The position numbers and the translations under genes are program-made. Below are positions 8,591 to 16,648 of a stretch of DNA of 64,000 nt, piece after piece. Below the pieces are notes generated by a model that had not been told where the DNA came from, did no database searches, and saw only the letters and a program-made list of their open reading frames with translations. Position 1 is the stretch's first letter. Each line of letters begins with the position of its first letter. Source of the DNA: Candidatus Dechloromonas phosphoritropha (GTDB lineage Bacteria > Pseudomonadota > Gammaproteobacteria > Burkholderiales > Rhodocyclaceae); the NCBI GenBank assembly GCA_016722705.1, contig JADKGN010000001.1, forward strand, positions 62,001 through 126,000. Direction: 5' to 3'.

Positions 8591-9952
8591 TCAGGTGTTG
8601 GAGTCATCACGCAGGCTCGGGCTGGCGCCGCTACCACCGTGGTCGCCTGAACGCAGCGTGTGCGCCGCCGTCGAGACCGCATGGCTTGCCTGCTGTTTGC
8701 GCCGCATTTGTTTGGCCCAGCCAGGTTCGCCCGCAGGGGGCTTGGCGTCAGTCGATTCGGCCGAATCGGTAGCGCCGGCTGCCGCCGCAGGCGCGGCAGC
8801 CTCCGCGACGAAATTCGCTACGCGGTCTTTGACCGCTTTCGCACCGGCTGCGACGCGCTGGCCGACAGCACCGGCACCGCTCCTGGCCACATTAGCGAGG
8901 CCCGCGCCGGCAGCACGAACACCGCTACCTCCTGATGCCGCCGCACCGGCCTGGTAAGCGGATTTTGCACCGCTTGCCATTGAGCTGGTCGCGCGGCCGG
9001 CCGAAGCGGCGCTACCGATCGCCGCGCGCGCGGCGCCCGGCACCATGCGCGCACCCGCTGCTACCGCTGCGCCACCTGTTGCGATAGCGGCGCCACCGGC
9101 CACCGCCAAACCAGCGACACCCAGCGCCGTTCCGGCCGCAGCGCCAGCGCCGAGCTGTGGTGCGCCCGACACCAGCCCGGTCGCAATCCCTGGCCCGAAG
9201 ATACCCAGTCCCAGCATCGCCAGTGAGGCCAGCATGATGGTCAGCGCCAGGTCGATGGATGGCTCGGTGCCGGGCGGCACCTGAAACTGTGCAAACAATC
9301 CTGTGCCGATGCCCACAATGACCGCCAGCACCAGCACCTTGATGCCCGACGAAACGACATTGCCCAATACCCGCTCGGCCAGAAATGCCGTCTTGTTCCA
9401 CAACGCAAACGGCACCAGCACGAAGCCCGCGAGTGTAGTTAGTTTGAATTCGATCAGCGTGACGAAGAGCTGCACCGCCAACACGAAGAAGCTGATGATC
9501 ACCACCAGCCAGGCGAGGAACAGCACCGTGATGACATCGAGGTGCGCAAACACTTCCGGGAAGCCGGTCATGTCGCTGATCTGCGCCATGATGGGCCGCG
9601 CTGCATCGACGCCGACCTTGGCCAGTAGCCCGGGCCGCAGAAACTGCGCTTGCGTCAACGTCGAACCCGACGCCACCAACCCGAGCCCGGCAAAGGAGCG
9701 GAACAGAATGCCCGCCAGATTGTTGAAGTTGCCGATGATGAAAGCGAAGGCACCGACGTACAGCGTCTTCTTGATCAGCTTGCCGATGACATCTTCACCG
9801 CCCATGGCCCAGAACAGTCCGGCCAGCGTCATGTCGATCACCACCAACGTGGCGGTGAGAAACGCCACTTCGCCGTGCAACAACCCGAAGCCCGAGTCGA
9901 TGTAGCGCGAGAAGACATCGAGGAAGTGGTCGATGACCGACAAGTCGTTCAT
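8591..9952 (-). CDS. trbL: Conjugal transfer protein TrbL
   Basis: TrbL (VirB6-like) is a polytopic inner-membrane component of the mating-pair channel. The 453-residue product has at least five hydrophobic segments between residues 30 and 260 (for example FLTATLVVIDMTLAGLFWAM and VLFLAWLVVIISFFVLAVQL). A long alanine/glycine-rich C-terminal region follows (about 275-400) and a charged end, as in other TrbL proteins. It appears intact. It lies between trbK and the truncated trbF on the minus strand, 25 bases from the latter. Confidence 0.9.
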   Translation of the reverse strand: MNDLSVIDHFLDVFSRYIDSGFGLLHGEVAFLTATLVVIDMTLAGLFWAMGGEDVIGKLIKKTLYVGAFAFIIGNFNNLAGILFRSFAGLGLVASGSTLTQAQFLRPGLLAKVGVDAARPIMAQISDMTGFPEVFAHLDVITVLFLAWLVVIISFFVLAVQLFVTLIEFKLTTLAGFVLVPFALWNKTAFLAERVLGNVVSSGIKVLVLAVIVGIGTGLFAQFQVPPGTEPSIDLALTIMLASLAMLGLGIFGPGIATGLVSGAPQLGAGAAAGTALGVAGLAVAGGAAIATGGAAVAAGARMVPGAARAAIGSAASAGRATSSMASGAKSAYQAGAAASGGSGVRAAGAGLANVARSGAGAVGQRVAAGAKAVKDRVANFVAEAAAPAAAAGATDSAESTDAKPPAGEPGWAKQMRRKQQASHAVSTAAHTLRSGDHGGSGASPSLRDDSNT

Positions 9953-9955
9953 GGC

Positions 9956-10219
9956 TCAATCCTTCGGCGCGGAACGCGGCGTAGCCGGCGGCGCCGGCGT
10001 GTACGGTGTGCCGCTGCCCATGAAGCGCCGCCGCGTGGCCTCGGCCGCCATGGTGCATAGCGCATCACCGGCCTTGGCGTGGTCGGCCTTGCATTGGGCG
10101 CGGACATCCTTCAGTCGTTCGGGATTGGCCATCAGCGATTCGACGGACTCGGTGGATGCTGGCTTGCTGCACGCGGCAAGTAGCAGGGTGCAGGCGGCAA
10201 CGGTGAGAAGGGCTTTCAT
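9956..10219 (-). CDS. trbK: TrbK-like entry-exclusion lipoprotein
   Basis: An 87-residue lipoprotein with signal peptide MKALLTVAACTLLLAAC (lipobox LLAAC), then ESLMANPERLKDVRAQC and the C-terminal pattern RRRFMGSGTPYTPAP. Small lipoproteins of this type lie between trbJ and trbL and are linked to entry exclusion. I took the ATG at 10219, where the signal peptide begins. The tail of a similar gene is fused to the trbE remnant immediately upstream. Confidence 0.75.
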   Translation of the reverse strand: MKALLTVAACTLLLAACSKPASTESVESLMANPERLKDVRAQCKADHAKAGDALCTMAAEATRRRFMGSGTPYTPAPPATPRSAPKD

Positions 10220-10229
10220 GGTCGAGTTC

Positions 10230-10534
10230 TCAGTTGCCGTAGTAGTTGACGGTGGTCGGCGTGTAGGGCGTGCCGTCTCCCTGGAAGCGTCGACGCACCT
10301 CGCGGGCACGTTCCTGTACCGCGAACCGAGCCGGCGCAGCGCGTTGTTCAAGCGCGCCGCTGTGGCGATCAGTTCGCCCTGTGTCGCGCTGTCCAGGTCC
10401 GGCCCGCGAAACCGCGCCGTGCGCTGGAACGAACCGTCCTTGTTGAGTACGACACCCGGAGCGACCAGCCCAGCCCAGGGTAATCAGTCTGCTAGCAGAG
10501 CGGGGCGTGTGCGGTATTCGGCAAGGTGCATCAT
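10230..10534 (-). pseudogene. trbE: trbE 5' remnant joined to the 3' end of a trbK-like gene
   Basis: Reading from 10534, the sequence gives the start of the VirB4-like ATPase TrbE (MMHLAEYRTRPALLAD, then after an in-frame TGA, LPWAGLVAPGVVLNKDGSFQ). After LNNALRRLGS, TrbE homology stops. The rest, read in a shifted frame, ends VRRRFQGDGTPYTPTTVNYY, which resembles the trbK C-terminus next door. A deletion has therefore removed about nine tenths of trbE, including its ATPase motifs, and trbJ. The TGA replaces an expected tryptophan codon. No functional product is expected. Confidence 0.75.
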
Positions 10535-10544
10535 GGTCTTTGCC

Positions 10545-10817
10545 TCAAACGTCCAACAGCGTGCGGTGCTTGATGTGTCGAGCGAAAACCGCCATGAACT
10601 GCGCATCCAGGCGCGCGCCCCACACCGCCAATGAGTGCCCGACGATCCACAGCGCAAGACCGGGGAGCCAGAGTTGCAACCCGAGACCGACCGCAGCGGC
10701 CAGCGTGCCGTTGGCAATCGCCACCGTGCGCGGTGCGCCTCCGAGCAAAATGGGTTCGGTCAACGAACGATGCAGCGGCACTTCAAAGCCAGGTGCGTCA
10801 GCAGACAGCGCGTTCAT
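10545..10817 (-). CDS. trbD: Conjugal transfer protein TrbD
   Basis: TrbD (VirB3-like) is a small inner-membrane protein of the mating-pair apparatus. The 90-residue product has the family start GFEVPLHRSLTEPILLGGAP and two hydrophobic segments around residues 30-65. It overlaps trbC by four bases and is followed by the trbE stub, the normal order. I chose the ATG at 10817, matching TrbD length. Confidence 0.88.
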   Translation of the reverse strand: MNALSADAPGFEVPLHRSLTEPILLGGAPRTVAIANGTLAAAVGLGLQLWLPGLALWIVGHSLAVWGARLDAQFMAVFARHIKHRTLLDV

Positions 10818-11173
10818 GCGATCACTGCTCCGCCGCCGAAGCTGAAGAAGGTCAGGAAGAACGAGGACGCGGCGAACGCGATCGACAGGCCGAAGACGAT
10901 CTGCACCAGCTTGCGAAAGCCCCCGCTGCTGTCGCCAAACGCCAGTGTCAGGCCGGTGGTAATGATGATGATCACCGCGATGATGCGGGCCACCGGTCCC
11001 TGGATGGACTCCAACACCGATTGCAGCGGTGCCTCCCACGGCATGTTAGAACCCGCTGCGTGTGCAGGCAGCGCCACGCACAGCAACAGCGCCGCCATGA
11101 CGATGATCTGCATAGCGACCTGAAGCCGGGCGTTGTGCAGAAGCGGATTTGCGGAAGTGTGCGAAAGTGTCAT
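10814..11173 (-). CDS. trbC: Conjugal transfer protein TrbC (pilin-like)
   Basis: TrbC (VirB2-like) is the pilin precursor of P-type conjugation systems. The 119-residue product has a long signal segment (MQIIVMAALLLCVALPAHAA) and two hydrophobic helices (RIIAVIIIITTGLTLAFG; LSIAFAASSFFLTFFSFGGG), the usual pilin arrangement. It overlaps trbB and trbD by four bases on each side, indicating translational coupling. Confidence 0.9.
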   Translation of the reverse strand: MTLSHTSANPLLHNARLQVAMQIIVMAALLLCVALPAHAAGSNMPWEAPLQSVLESIQGPVARIIAVIIIITTGLTLAFGDSSGGFRKLVQIVFGLSIAFAASSFFLTFFSFGGGAVIA

Positions 11174-12186
11174 GACGGTTCTCCGGGCGTTGATGAAAGT
11201 GAGGGGAAGGAAGGCATCAGCTCCGTACTGAGCTGGTAGCCGTGGCTGTCGAAGCCGGTGACGCGGGCGATTTCCTGCACGCGGCGCGCATGGCCGCGAC
11301 CGGCGATGTAGACGATGACGTTCACGGCCTCGGCGATCAGGGCTCGTGGTGCGGTCACGGCGACTTCAAGAATCAGTTGTTCCAGCCGCAGCAACGCGCC
11401 CGCTGCGGAACCGGCATGGACGGTTGCGATGCCTCCCGGATGGCCGGTGCCCCAGGCCTTGAGCAGGTCGAGCGCTTCGGCGCCGCGCACCTCGCCTACG
11501 ACGATGCGGTCCGGCCGCAGGCGCAGGGTCGAGCGCACCAGCTCGGCCATGGTCACGACACCGGCACGGGTGCGCAGCGGAACGTGGTCGAGTGCCGTAC
11601 ATTGCAGCTCCACCGTGTCTTCGAGTACGATCACACGATCGCCGGTGGCGGCGATTTCGTCGAGCAGGGCATTGGCCAGCGTGGTCTTGCCAGTGCTGGT
11701 ACCGCCCGCAATCAGGATGTTCTGGCGCTCGCGCACGGCGCTCCGCAGGAGGGCCGCTTGCCCCTCGGTCAGGATGCCGTCGGCCACGTAGGTGTCGAGC
11801 CGGATCAGGCTGACCGCGCGCTTGCGCAATGCGAACACCGGTCCCGGCGTCACGGGCGGTAATGCGCCTTCGAAACGTTCGCCCGTTTCGGGCAGTTCGG
11901 CGGATAACAGCGGCTTGCCCACATGCACTTCGGCACGCACATGGGCGGCGACCAGCCGGATGATGCGTTCGCCGTCGGCGGGCGTGAGGCTGACACCCAG
12001 CGGCTCGCGTCCACTGCTCAGTCGATCGATCCACAGTGAACCGTCTGGGTTGAGCATGACTTCCACCACGTCGGGGTCGTTCAAGGCCTTGGCGATGTCC
12101 GGCCCCATCGCCGTGCGCAGCATGCGCACGCGACGTTCCAGCGCCAGCGAAGCCGACAAGCCCTGATCGCGCAGCGGGTTGCTCAT
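11170..12186 (-). CDS. trbB: Conjugal transfer ATPase TrbB
   Basis: TrbB (VirB11-like) is a hexameric cytoplasmic secretion ATPase powering pilus assembly and transfer. The 338-residue product contains Walker A (AGGTSTGKTTLANALL), the Asp box region (VIVLEDTVELQC), Walker B-like LRLRPDRIVVGEVRGAEALD and the His box (GHPGGIATVHAGSA). Length and motifs are normal. It overlaps copG upstream and trbC downstream by four bases. Confidence 0.95.
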   Translation of the reverse strand: MSNPLRDQGLSASLALERRVRMLRTAMGPDIAKALNDPDVVEVMLNPDGSLWIDRLSSGREPLGVSLTPADGERIIRLVAAHVRAEVHVGKPLLSAELPETGERFEGALPPVTPGPVFALRKRAVSLIRLDTYVADGILTEGQAALLRSAVRERQNILIAGGTSTGKTTLANALLDEIAATGDRVIVLEDTVELQCTALDHVPLRTRAGVVTMAELVRSTLRLRPDRIVVGEVRGAEALDLLKAWGTGHPGGIATVHAGSAAGALLRLEQLILEVAVTAPRALIAEAVNVIVYIAGRGHARRVQEIARVTGFDSHGYQLSTELMPSFPSLSSTPGEPS

Positions 12187-12668
12187 GATGGCGCTCCCCC
12201 AGCTTCGTCGGCAGGCGTTGCGGCGCGAACGTTTTCCTGCTGGCCGAAGAACTGGCTAGGGTCGGGCTGGATTTCCTCGACCACGTCCTTGACCAGACTG
12301 CGCCCGCGCAGTAGATGCCGACCGAGCTGTTCGACAAACTGCTCGAAGCGTGCGCGGCCCTGAGCGCGTGCCGCTTCCTGATGCGCTTCCGGCACCGGGG
12401 TGCTGACGGTCAGGAAGTAGCGCACGTAGAGCGCCAGTGTCTCAATCAGGATGTTCTGATTCCGCTCCAGTTTGTCGAGCTGGCGGGATAGTCGATCCAA
12501 TCGCTTGGCGATGGCGGCTTCACGCTGGTCGCCGGAGTCGGGTGACAGGAACGAGGCCAGCGCAGCGGCAATGATGGATGACTTGGACAAGCCCTTCACG
12601 GCCGCCAGCTCGTCGAGCCGCTTGGCGTGCTCGTGCTCGATGAAAAGGTTCAGGCGTGTGCGGCTCAT
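12183..12668 (-). CDS. CopG/ribbon-helix-helix domain protein of the tra-trb operon
   Basis: A 161-residue protein with an N-terminal ribbon-helix-helix-like segment (MSRTRLNLFIEHEHAKRLDE, then VKGLSKSSIIAAALASFL) and a helical, coiled-coil-like middle (RLDRLSRQLDKLERNQNILI). Genes annotated as CopG between traG and trbB are characteristic of Tn4371-type elements, where they are presumed DNA-binding regulators. It overlaps traG and trbB by four bases. Confidence 0.85.
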   Translation of the reverse strand: MSRTRLNLFIEHEHAKRLDELAAVKGLSKSSIIAAALASFLSPDSGDQREAAIAKRLDRLSRQLDKLERNQNILIETLALYVRYFLTVSTPVPEAHQEAARAQGRARFEQFVEQLGRHLLRGRSLVKDVVEEIQPDPSQFFGQQENVRAATPADEAGGAPS

Positions 12669-14908
12669 AGGGATATCCCGTCATCAGGGTCAAGTGCTGC
12701 CAGCCGCGCCGTGCGTTGCAGGCGTGGATTGAGCTGGGTGGGCAACGACAAGTCGTCGTCATCGAACAGGCCCAGGTCGTCCACCGCGTGTTCGGACTCC
12801 GGCGTGAACACGACTTCGGCCAGTTCCGGCTGCTGCTGGTGGCCACCGTCGTCGATGGCCTCGCCGTGCGCGGGGATGACCAAGCCGAAAATCGGTACGG
12901 CAGGTATCGCCAGTCCGGTCCAATCGTCCCGCCGCAATGGCGGTGCATCGGCGTAGTGCCCGAGTTGCAACGGTGGCGGCGCCTGCATGCGCGTCTTGAA
13001 ATTCGCATCCAGGTAGTAGCGAATTTTTTGCGCCCTGATCGGTGGATGACCGGACACCATCACCACCTCGTCGTCGGGCGGCAGTTGCATGACCTCGCCG
13101 GGCGTGAGGAGCGGTCGTGCCGTCTCTTGCCGCGATACCATCAAGTGACCGAGCCACGGGGCCAGCCGGTGGCCCGCGTAGTTGCGCTGCGCGCGCAATT
13201 CGGTCGCGGTGCCCAATGCTTCGGAAATACGTTTGGCCGTGCGATCGTCGTTGGTGGCGAACGCGATACGCACGTGGCAGTTGTCGAGGATCGAGTGGTT
13301 TTGGCCATAGGCCTTGTCGATCTGGTTGAGCGACTGCGCAATGAGAAATGCACGCAGTCCATAGCCCGCCATGAAGGCCAGGGCGGACTCGAAGAAGTCG
13401 AGCCGTCCCAGTGCCGGGAACTCGTCGAGCATCAGCAGTAGCTTATGGCGACGGGCAATGCCGTCTGAACCATCGAGTGACTCGGTCAGGCGTCGCCCGA
13501 TCTGGTTGAGAATCAGGCGGATCAACGGCTTGGTGCGGCTGATGTCCGAGGGCGGCACCACCAGGTACAGCGACACCGGCTGATCGGCATCAATCAAGTC
13601 GGCGATACGCCAGTCGCAGCGTGAGGTGACTTCGGCCACGGTGGGATCGCGGTACAGCCCCAAGAAACTCATCGCAGTGGACAGCACACCGGATCGTTCG
13701 TTGTCGCTCTTGTTCATCACCTCGCGTGCCGCCGATGCGACAACCGGGTGCGTTGTTTCGCCCAGGTGTCGCGTCGTCATCATCAGGTGCAGCGTCACCT
13801 CGAACGGGCAGGCCGGATCGGACAGGAAGTTGGCGACGCCGCGCAGCGTTTTGTCTTCGCCGGCGTAGAGCACATGCAGGATTGCACCGACCAGCAGCGC
13901 GTGCGAAGTTTTCTCCCAATGGTTGCGCCGCTCCAGCGCACCTTCGGGGTCGACCAGGATGTCGGCGATGTTCTGCACGTCGCGTACTTCGTGCATGCCG
14001 CGCCGCACTTCGAGCAGCGGGTTGTAGGCGGCTGATTTCGCATCGGTCGGGTTGAACAGCAGGCAGTGAGAGAAGCGCGCGCGCCAACCAGCGGTCAAGG
14101 TCCAGTTCTCGCCCTTGATGTCGTGGATCACGGCGAAGCCGGGCCACGAAAGCAGCGTCGGTATTACCAGGCCGACACCCTTGCCGGAGCGGGTGGGCGC
14201 GAAGGCCATCACATGCTCGGGACCTTCGTGGCGCAGGTAGTCGCCATCTTTGCGGCCCAGGAAAACGCCGGCAGGGCCGGTCAGCCCGGAACGGCGGATT
14301 TCAGAGGGCAGCGCCCAGCGTGCTGAACCGTAGGTCGTGACCAGCTTGGACTGTCGGGCGCGCCACACCGACATGGTGATGGCCACCATGGCACCGGCCA
14401 AGCCGCTGCACGCTGCGATGGCACCGCCGCGCAGGAAGATGTCGGGCGCATAGGCATCGAAGAAGTACCACCACTCGAACAGCCGCCACGGGTGATAGAT
14501 CGGCGAGCCCAGCAGGTCGAACCACGGCGCACCGAGGCGCATCTGGTATCCCAGTGCCGCCGCCGTCCACTGGGTGGCACTCCATAAACCCAGTAATACG
14601 GTGGCGAAAACCATAGTGATCTGGCCAGTCAGCACGCCGGTCGGCACCATGTTCTCAGTCTGACCGTACAAGATCAGCGCCTGGATGACTTTGCCGACCA
14701 GATGGTTGCCTTCGACCACCCAGAATCCGCGTAAGCGGTTGGCTTTGGAAGTGCCACGCTCGCGGTAGACCGTGGCATCGATGTCACGGCGCGTGTGCTC
14801 CTCGAAGAACTCGCTGAACGTGCGGTCAGAGAAATCGAGCACGTAGCCGCTGCCCATGCGGAGCAGTCGTTCCAGTTTGCGGCGTTCTATGGAGGACAAA
14901 TCGGCCAT
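12665..14908 (-). CDS. traG: Conjugal coupling protein TraG with an abortive-infection N-terminus
   Basis: TraG (VirD4-like) is the inner-membrane coupling ATPase that feeds the relaxosome to the mating channel. From about residue 90 the protein is a normal TraG: membrane segments (about 92-120 and 160-182), Walker A FAPTRSGKGVGLVIP near 240, and Walker B LLMLDEFPALGRLDF near 500. The first 86 residues (MADLSSIERRKLERLLRM to YGQTEN) are not TraG. They match the N-terminus of the abortive-infection gene at 38255-38927, also at DNA level (14651-14908). The ORF is continuous, so this is an in-frame chimera replacing the normal short N-terminus. Upstream GGAAG precedes the start. Confidence 0.9.
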   Translation of the reverse strand: MADLSSIERRKLERLLRMGSGYVLDFSDRTFSEFFEEHTRRDIDATVYRERGTSKANRLRGFWVVEGNHLVGKVIQALILYGQTENMVPTGVLTGQITMVFATVLLGLWSATQWTAAALGYQMRLGAPWFDLLGSPIYHPWRLFEWWYFFDAYAPDIFLRGGAIAACSGLAGAMVAITMSVWRARQSKLVTTYGSARWALPSEIRRSGLTGPAGVFLGRKDGDYLRHEGPEHVMAFAPTRSGKGVGLVIPTLLSWPGFAVIHDIKGENWTLTAGWRARFSHCLLFNPTDAKSAAYNPLLEVRRGMHEVRDVQNIADILVDPEGALERRNHWEKTSHALLVGAILHVLYAGEDKTLRGVANFLSDPACPFEVTLHLMMTTRHLGETTHPVVASAAREVMNKSDNERSGVLSTAMSFLGLYRDPTVAEVTSRCDWRIADLIDADQPVSLYLVVPPSDISRTKPLIRLILNQIGRRLTESLDGSDGIARRHKLLLMLDEFPALGRLDFFESALAFMAGYGLRAFLIAQSLNQIDKAYGQNHSILDNCHVRIAFATNDDRTAKRISEALGTATELRAQRNYAGHRLAPWLGHLMVSRQETARPLLTPGEVMQLPPDDEVVMVSGHPPIRAQKIRYYLDANFKTRMQAPPPLQLGHYADAPPLRRDDWTGLAIPAVPIFGLVIPAHGEAIDDGGHQQQPELAEVVFTPESEHAVDDLGLFDDDDLSLPTQLNPRLQRTARLAALDPDDGISL
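14651..14908 (-). repeat. 258-bp repeat shared with 38670-38927 (abortive-infection gene 5' part)
   Basis: Aligned by eye, about 23 of 258 positions differ (roughly 91% identity) and there is no length change. The match begins exactly at both start codons and ends at GTTCTCAG in both copies; flanking DNA is unrelated. Both copies are in the same orientation, so recombination between them would delete 24 kb of the element. Confidence 0.85.
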
Positions 14909-15081
14909 GGCACTTCCTTTGTTGTGCGGGTTACCTTTGAGATGGCGGAGGAAGAGTAGGGGAATGACCGTGATTGATCAGAAAAACCAGCGAAAGATCC
15001 CGCTGGCGCATCCCATGAGCCTGTCACCCGGTATCTTGGATGGCATGTCCCGGCAATGACGCCGAGCGAACAGGAGATCCA

Positions 15082-16443
15082 ATGCCCGCCAACAATTCCC
15101 CGCAAGTCCTGATTGTCCCGCTCAAGCCCGCGCTGATTCTCGGCATGGCCCAGAAGCTGCCCGTCCTGGTTCGTGTCCAGGCACCCGATGCCGATCCGGC
15201 CCAACAAAAGGTGCGCAAGCCGTACCAGCTATCCCTGGTCATCGACCGCTCCGGATCGATGTCGGGCGAACCGCTGCTCGAAGCCGTGCGCTGCGCCCGC
15301 CACATGATCGATCGTCTGGCGCCGACCGACCTCGCCTCGCTGGTGTCCTTCGATGACCGCGTCGACGTCATGGTGCCGGCACGGCCGGTGGGTGACCGCA
15401 AGACGCTCTATGCAGCACTCTCTCATATCCGTTCGGGAGGATCGACCAACCTTCATGGCGGATGGAAGGCCGGCATGGAATCCATCCTGCCCGGTGCCGG
15501 CAATGCCGCACTGGCTCGCGTCATCCTGCTCTCCGACGGCAATGCCAATGTCGGCGAGACCACCGGTAGTGCCGAGATTGCCGCCCTCTGTGCAGCGGCG
15601 GCAGAGCAGGGCGTCACCACCTCGACTTACGGCCTCGGGCGTGACTTCAACGAAGAGCTGATGGTCCGCATGGCACAGCGTGGAGGCGGCAATCACTACT
15701 ACGGCGACACCGCCGCCGATCTCCTTGAGCCCTTTGCCGAGGAGTTCGACTTCATCTCCAGCCTCTGCGCCCGCCAGGTCCGCCTGTCGCTGGCAGCACC
15801 CGCCGGCGTCAAGATGACCCTGATCAACGATTACCCCGTGGAAGCCCGTGAAGGTTTCCCGATGATCCGTCTGCCCGACATCCCGTTTGGCGCCGAAGCC
15901 TGGGCGCTGGTCGACCTCGAGATCCCCGCCGGGATGGCGCTCGATGCCGGAATCCAACTGCTGCAGGCCGAGGTGACCTGTACCTCGCCGGACGGCGTGC
16001 CGATCGCCATTCCCGATGCGCGGCTGGTGCTGCCGGCACTCTCGCCGCAGGCCTGGGATGCGCTGCTCGCCGATCCGCTGGTGCTTGCCCGTCAGGCCGA
16101 ACTCGAGGCCGGCCGCTTCCTCGACCAAGCACGCCGCTCGGCAGAGCAGGGTGACTGGGAAGCCATCGCCCGGATGATCGAGGTCGCCCGCCAGCGCTTT
16201 GCCGAACATCCGTGGGTGATGGAAATCCTGCAAGGCATGGCCGACCTCGCCAAGGTACGGGACAGCGCCCGCTTCAGCAAGGGGGCAATGTATTCCGCAC
16301 GCAAGATGAACTCGCGGCTCTCGGCCAAGGAGGAGGCGCTGGCCAGCCTGGACATGGAGGCAGCGATGCCGAGCTTCCTGCGGCGCAAGAAGCAGCAGGG
16401 CAAGGCCGAGTTCGATCTGCGGACTGACGGCGACAAGGCGTAA
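15082..16443 (+). CDS. vWA-domain protein
   Basis: A 453-residue cytoplasmic protein (no signal peptide or membrane segment seen). A von Willebrand A domain occupies about residues 48-215. Its metal-ion site is visible as DRSGS, with SGGSTNLHGG and ILLSDGNANVG. A beta-rich region and a helical C-terminus (about 340-453) follow. The ATG at 15082 is preceded by AGGAGA. It is divergent from traG and followed by a membrane protease-like gene. vWA proteins of this type usually act as protein-interaction partners; a VIT-domain partner gene survives only as a fragment at 30321-31021. The exact function is unknown. Confidence 0.8.
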   Translation: MPANNSPQVLIVPLKPALILGMAQKLPVLVRVQAPDADPAQQKVRKPYQLSLVIDRSGSMSGEPLLEAVRCARHMIDRLAPTDLASLVSFDDRVDVMVPARPVGDRKTLYAALSHIRSGGSTNLHGGWKAGMESILPGAGNAALARVILLSDGNANVGETTGSAEIAALCAAAAEQGVTTSTYGLGRDFNEELMVRMAQRGGGNHYYGDTAADLLEPFAEEFDFISSLCARQVRLSLAAPAGVKMTLINDYPVEAREGFPMIRLPDIPFGAEAWALVDLEIPAGMALDAGIQLLQAEVTCTSPDGVPIAIPDARLVLPALSPQAWDALLADPLVLARQAELEAGRFLDQARRSAEQGDWEAIARMIEVARQRFAEHPWVMEILQGMADLAKVRDSARFSKGAMYSARKMNSRLSAKEEALASLDMEAAMPSFLRRKKQQGKAEFDLRTDGDKA

Positions 16444-16451
16444 GCGGACAG

Positions 16452-16470
16452 GGGGAGCCGCTGGCTCCCC
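16452..16470 (+). terminator. Hairpin after the vWA gene, possible terminator
   Basis: GGGGAGCC and GGCTCCCC form a perfect eight-base-pair stem around a GCT loop, nine bases past the vWA stop codon. There is no T-run, so if it terminates transcription it is not a classical intrinsic terminator. Confidence 0.35.
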
Positions 16471-16648
16471 TGGCGAAGCACGCCGACGTCGGAGAAGATT
16501 GAACCGGGCGCATGTGTCCCATGCAAAGACTTCATTGGTGCGGCTGCGCCGCCCCCACTAAAATGAGCCGGCATCGCGTCCGCGCTCGATCTGAACATGC
16601 GCCGGTCGCCTCGACCGTGATGCCCCTTGATGAGTGAGCTTGTTGCCG

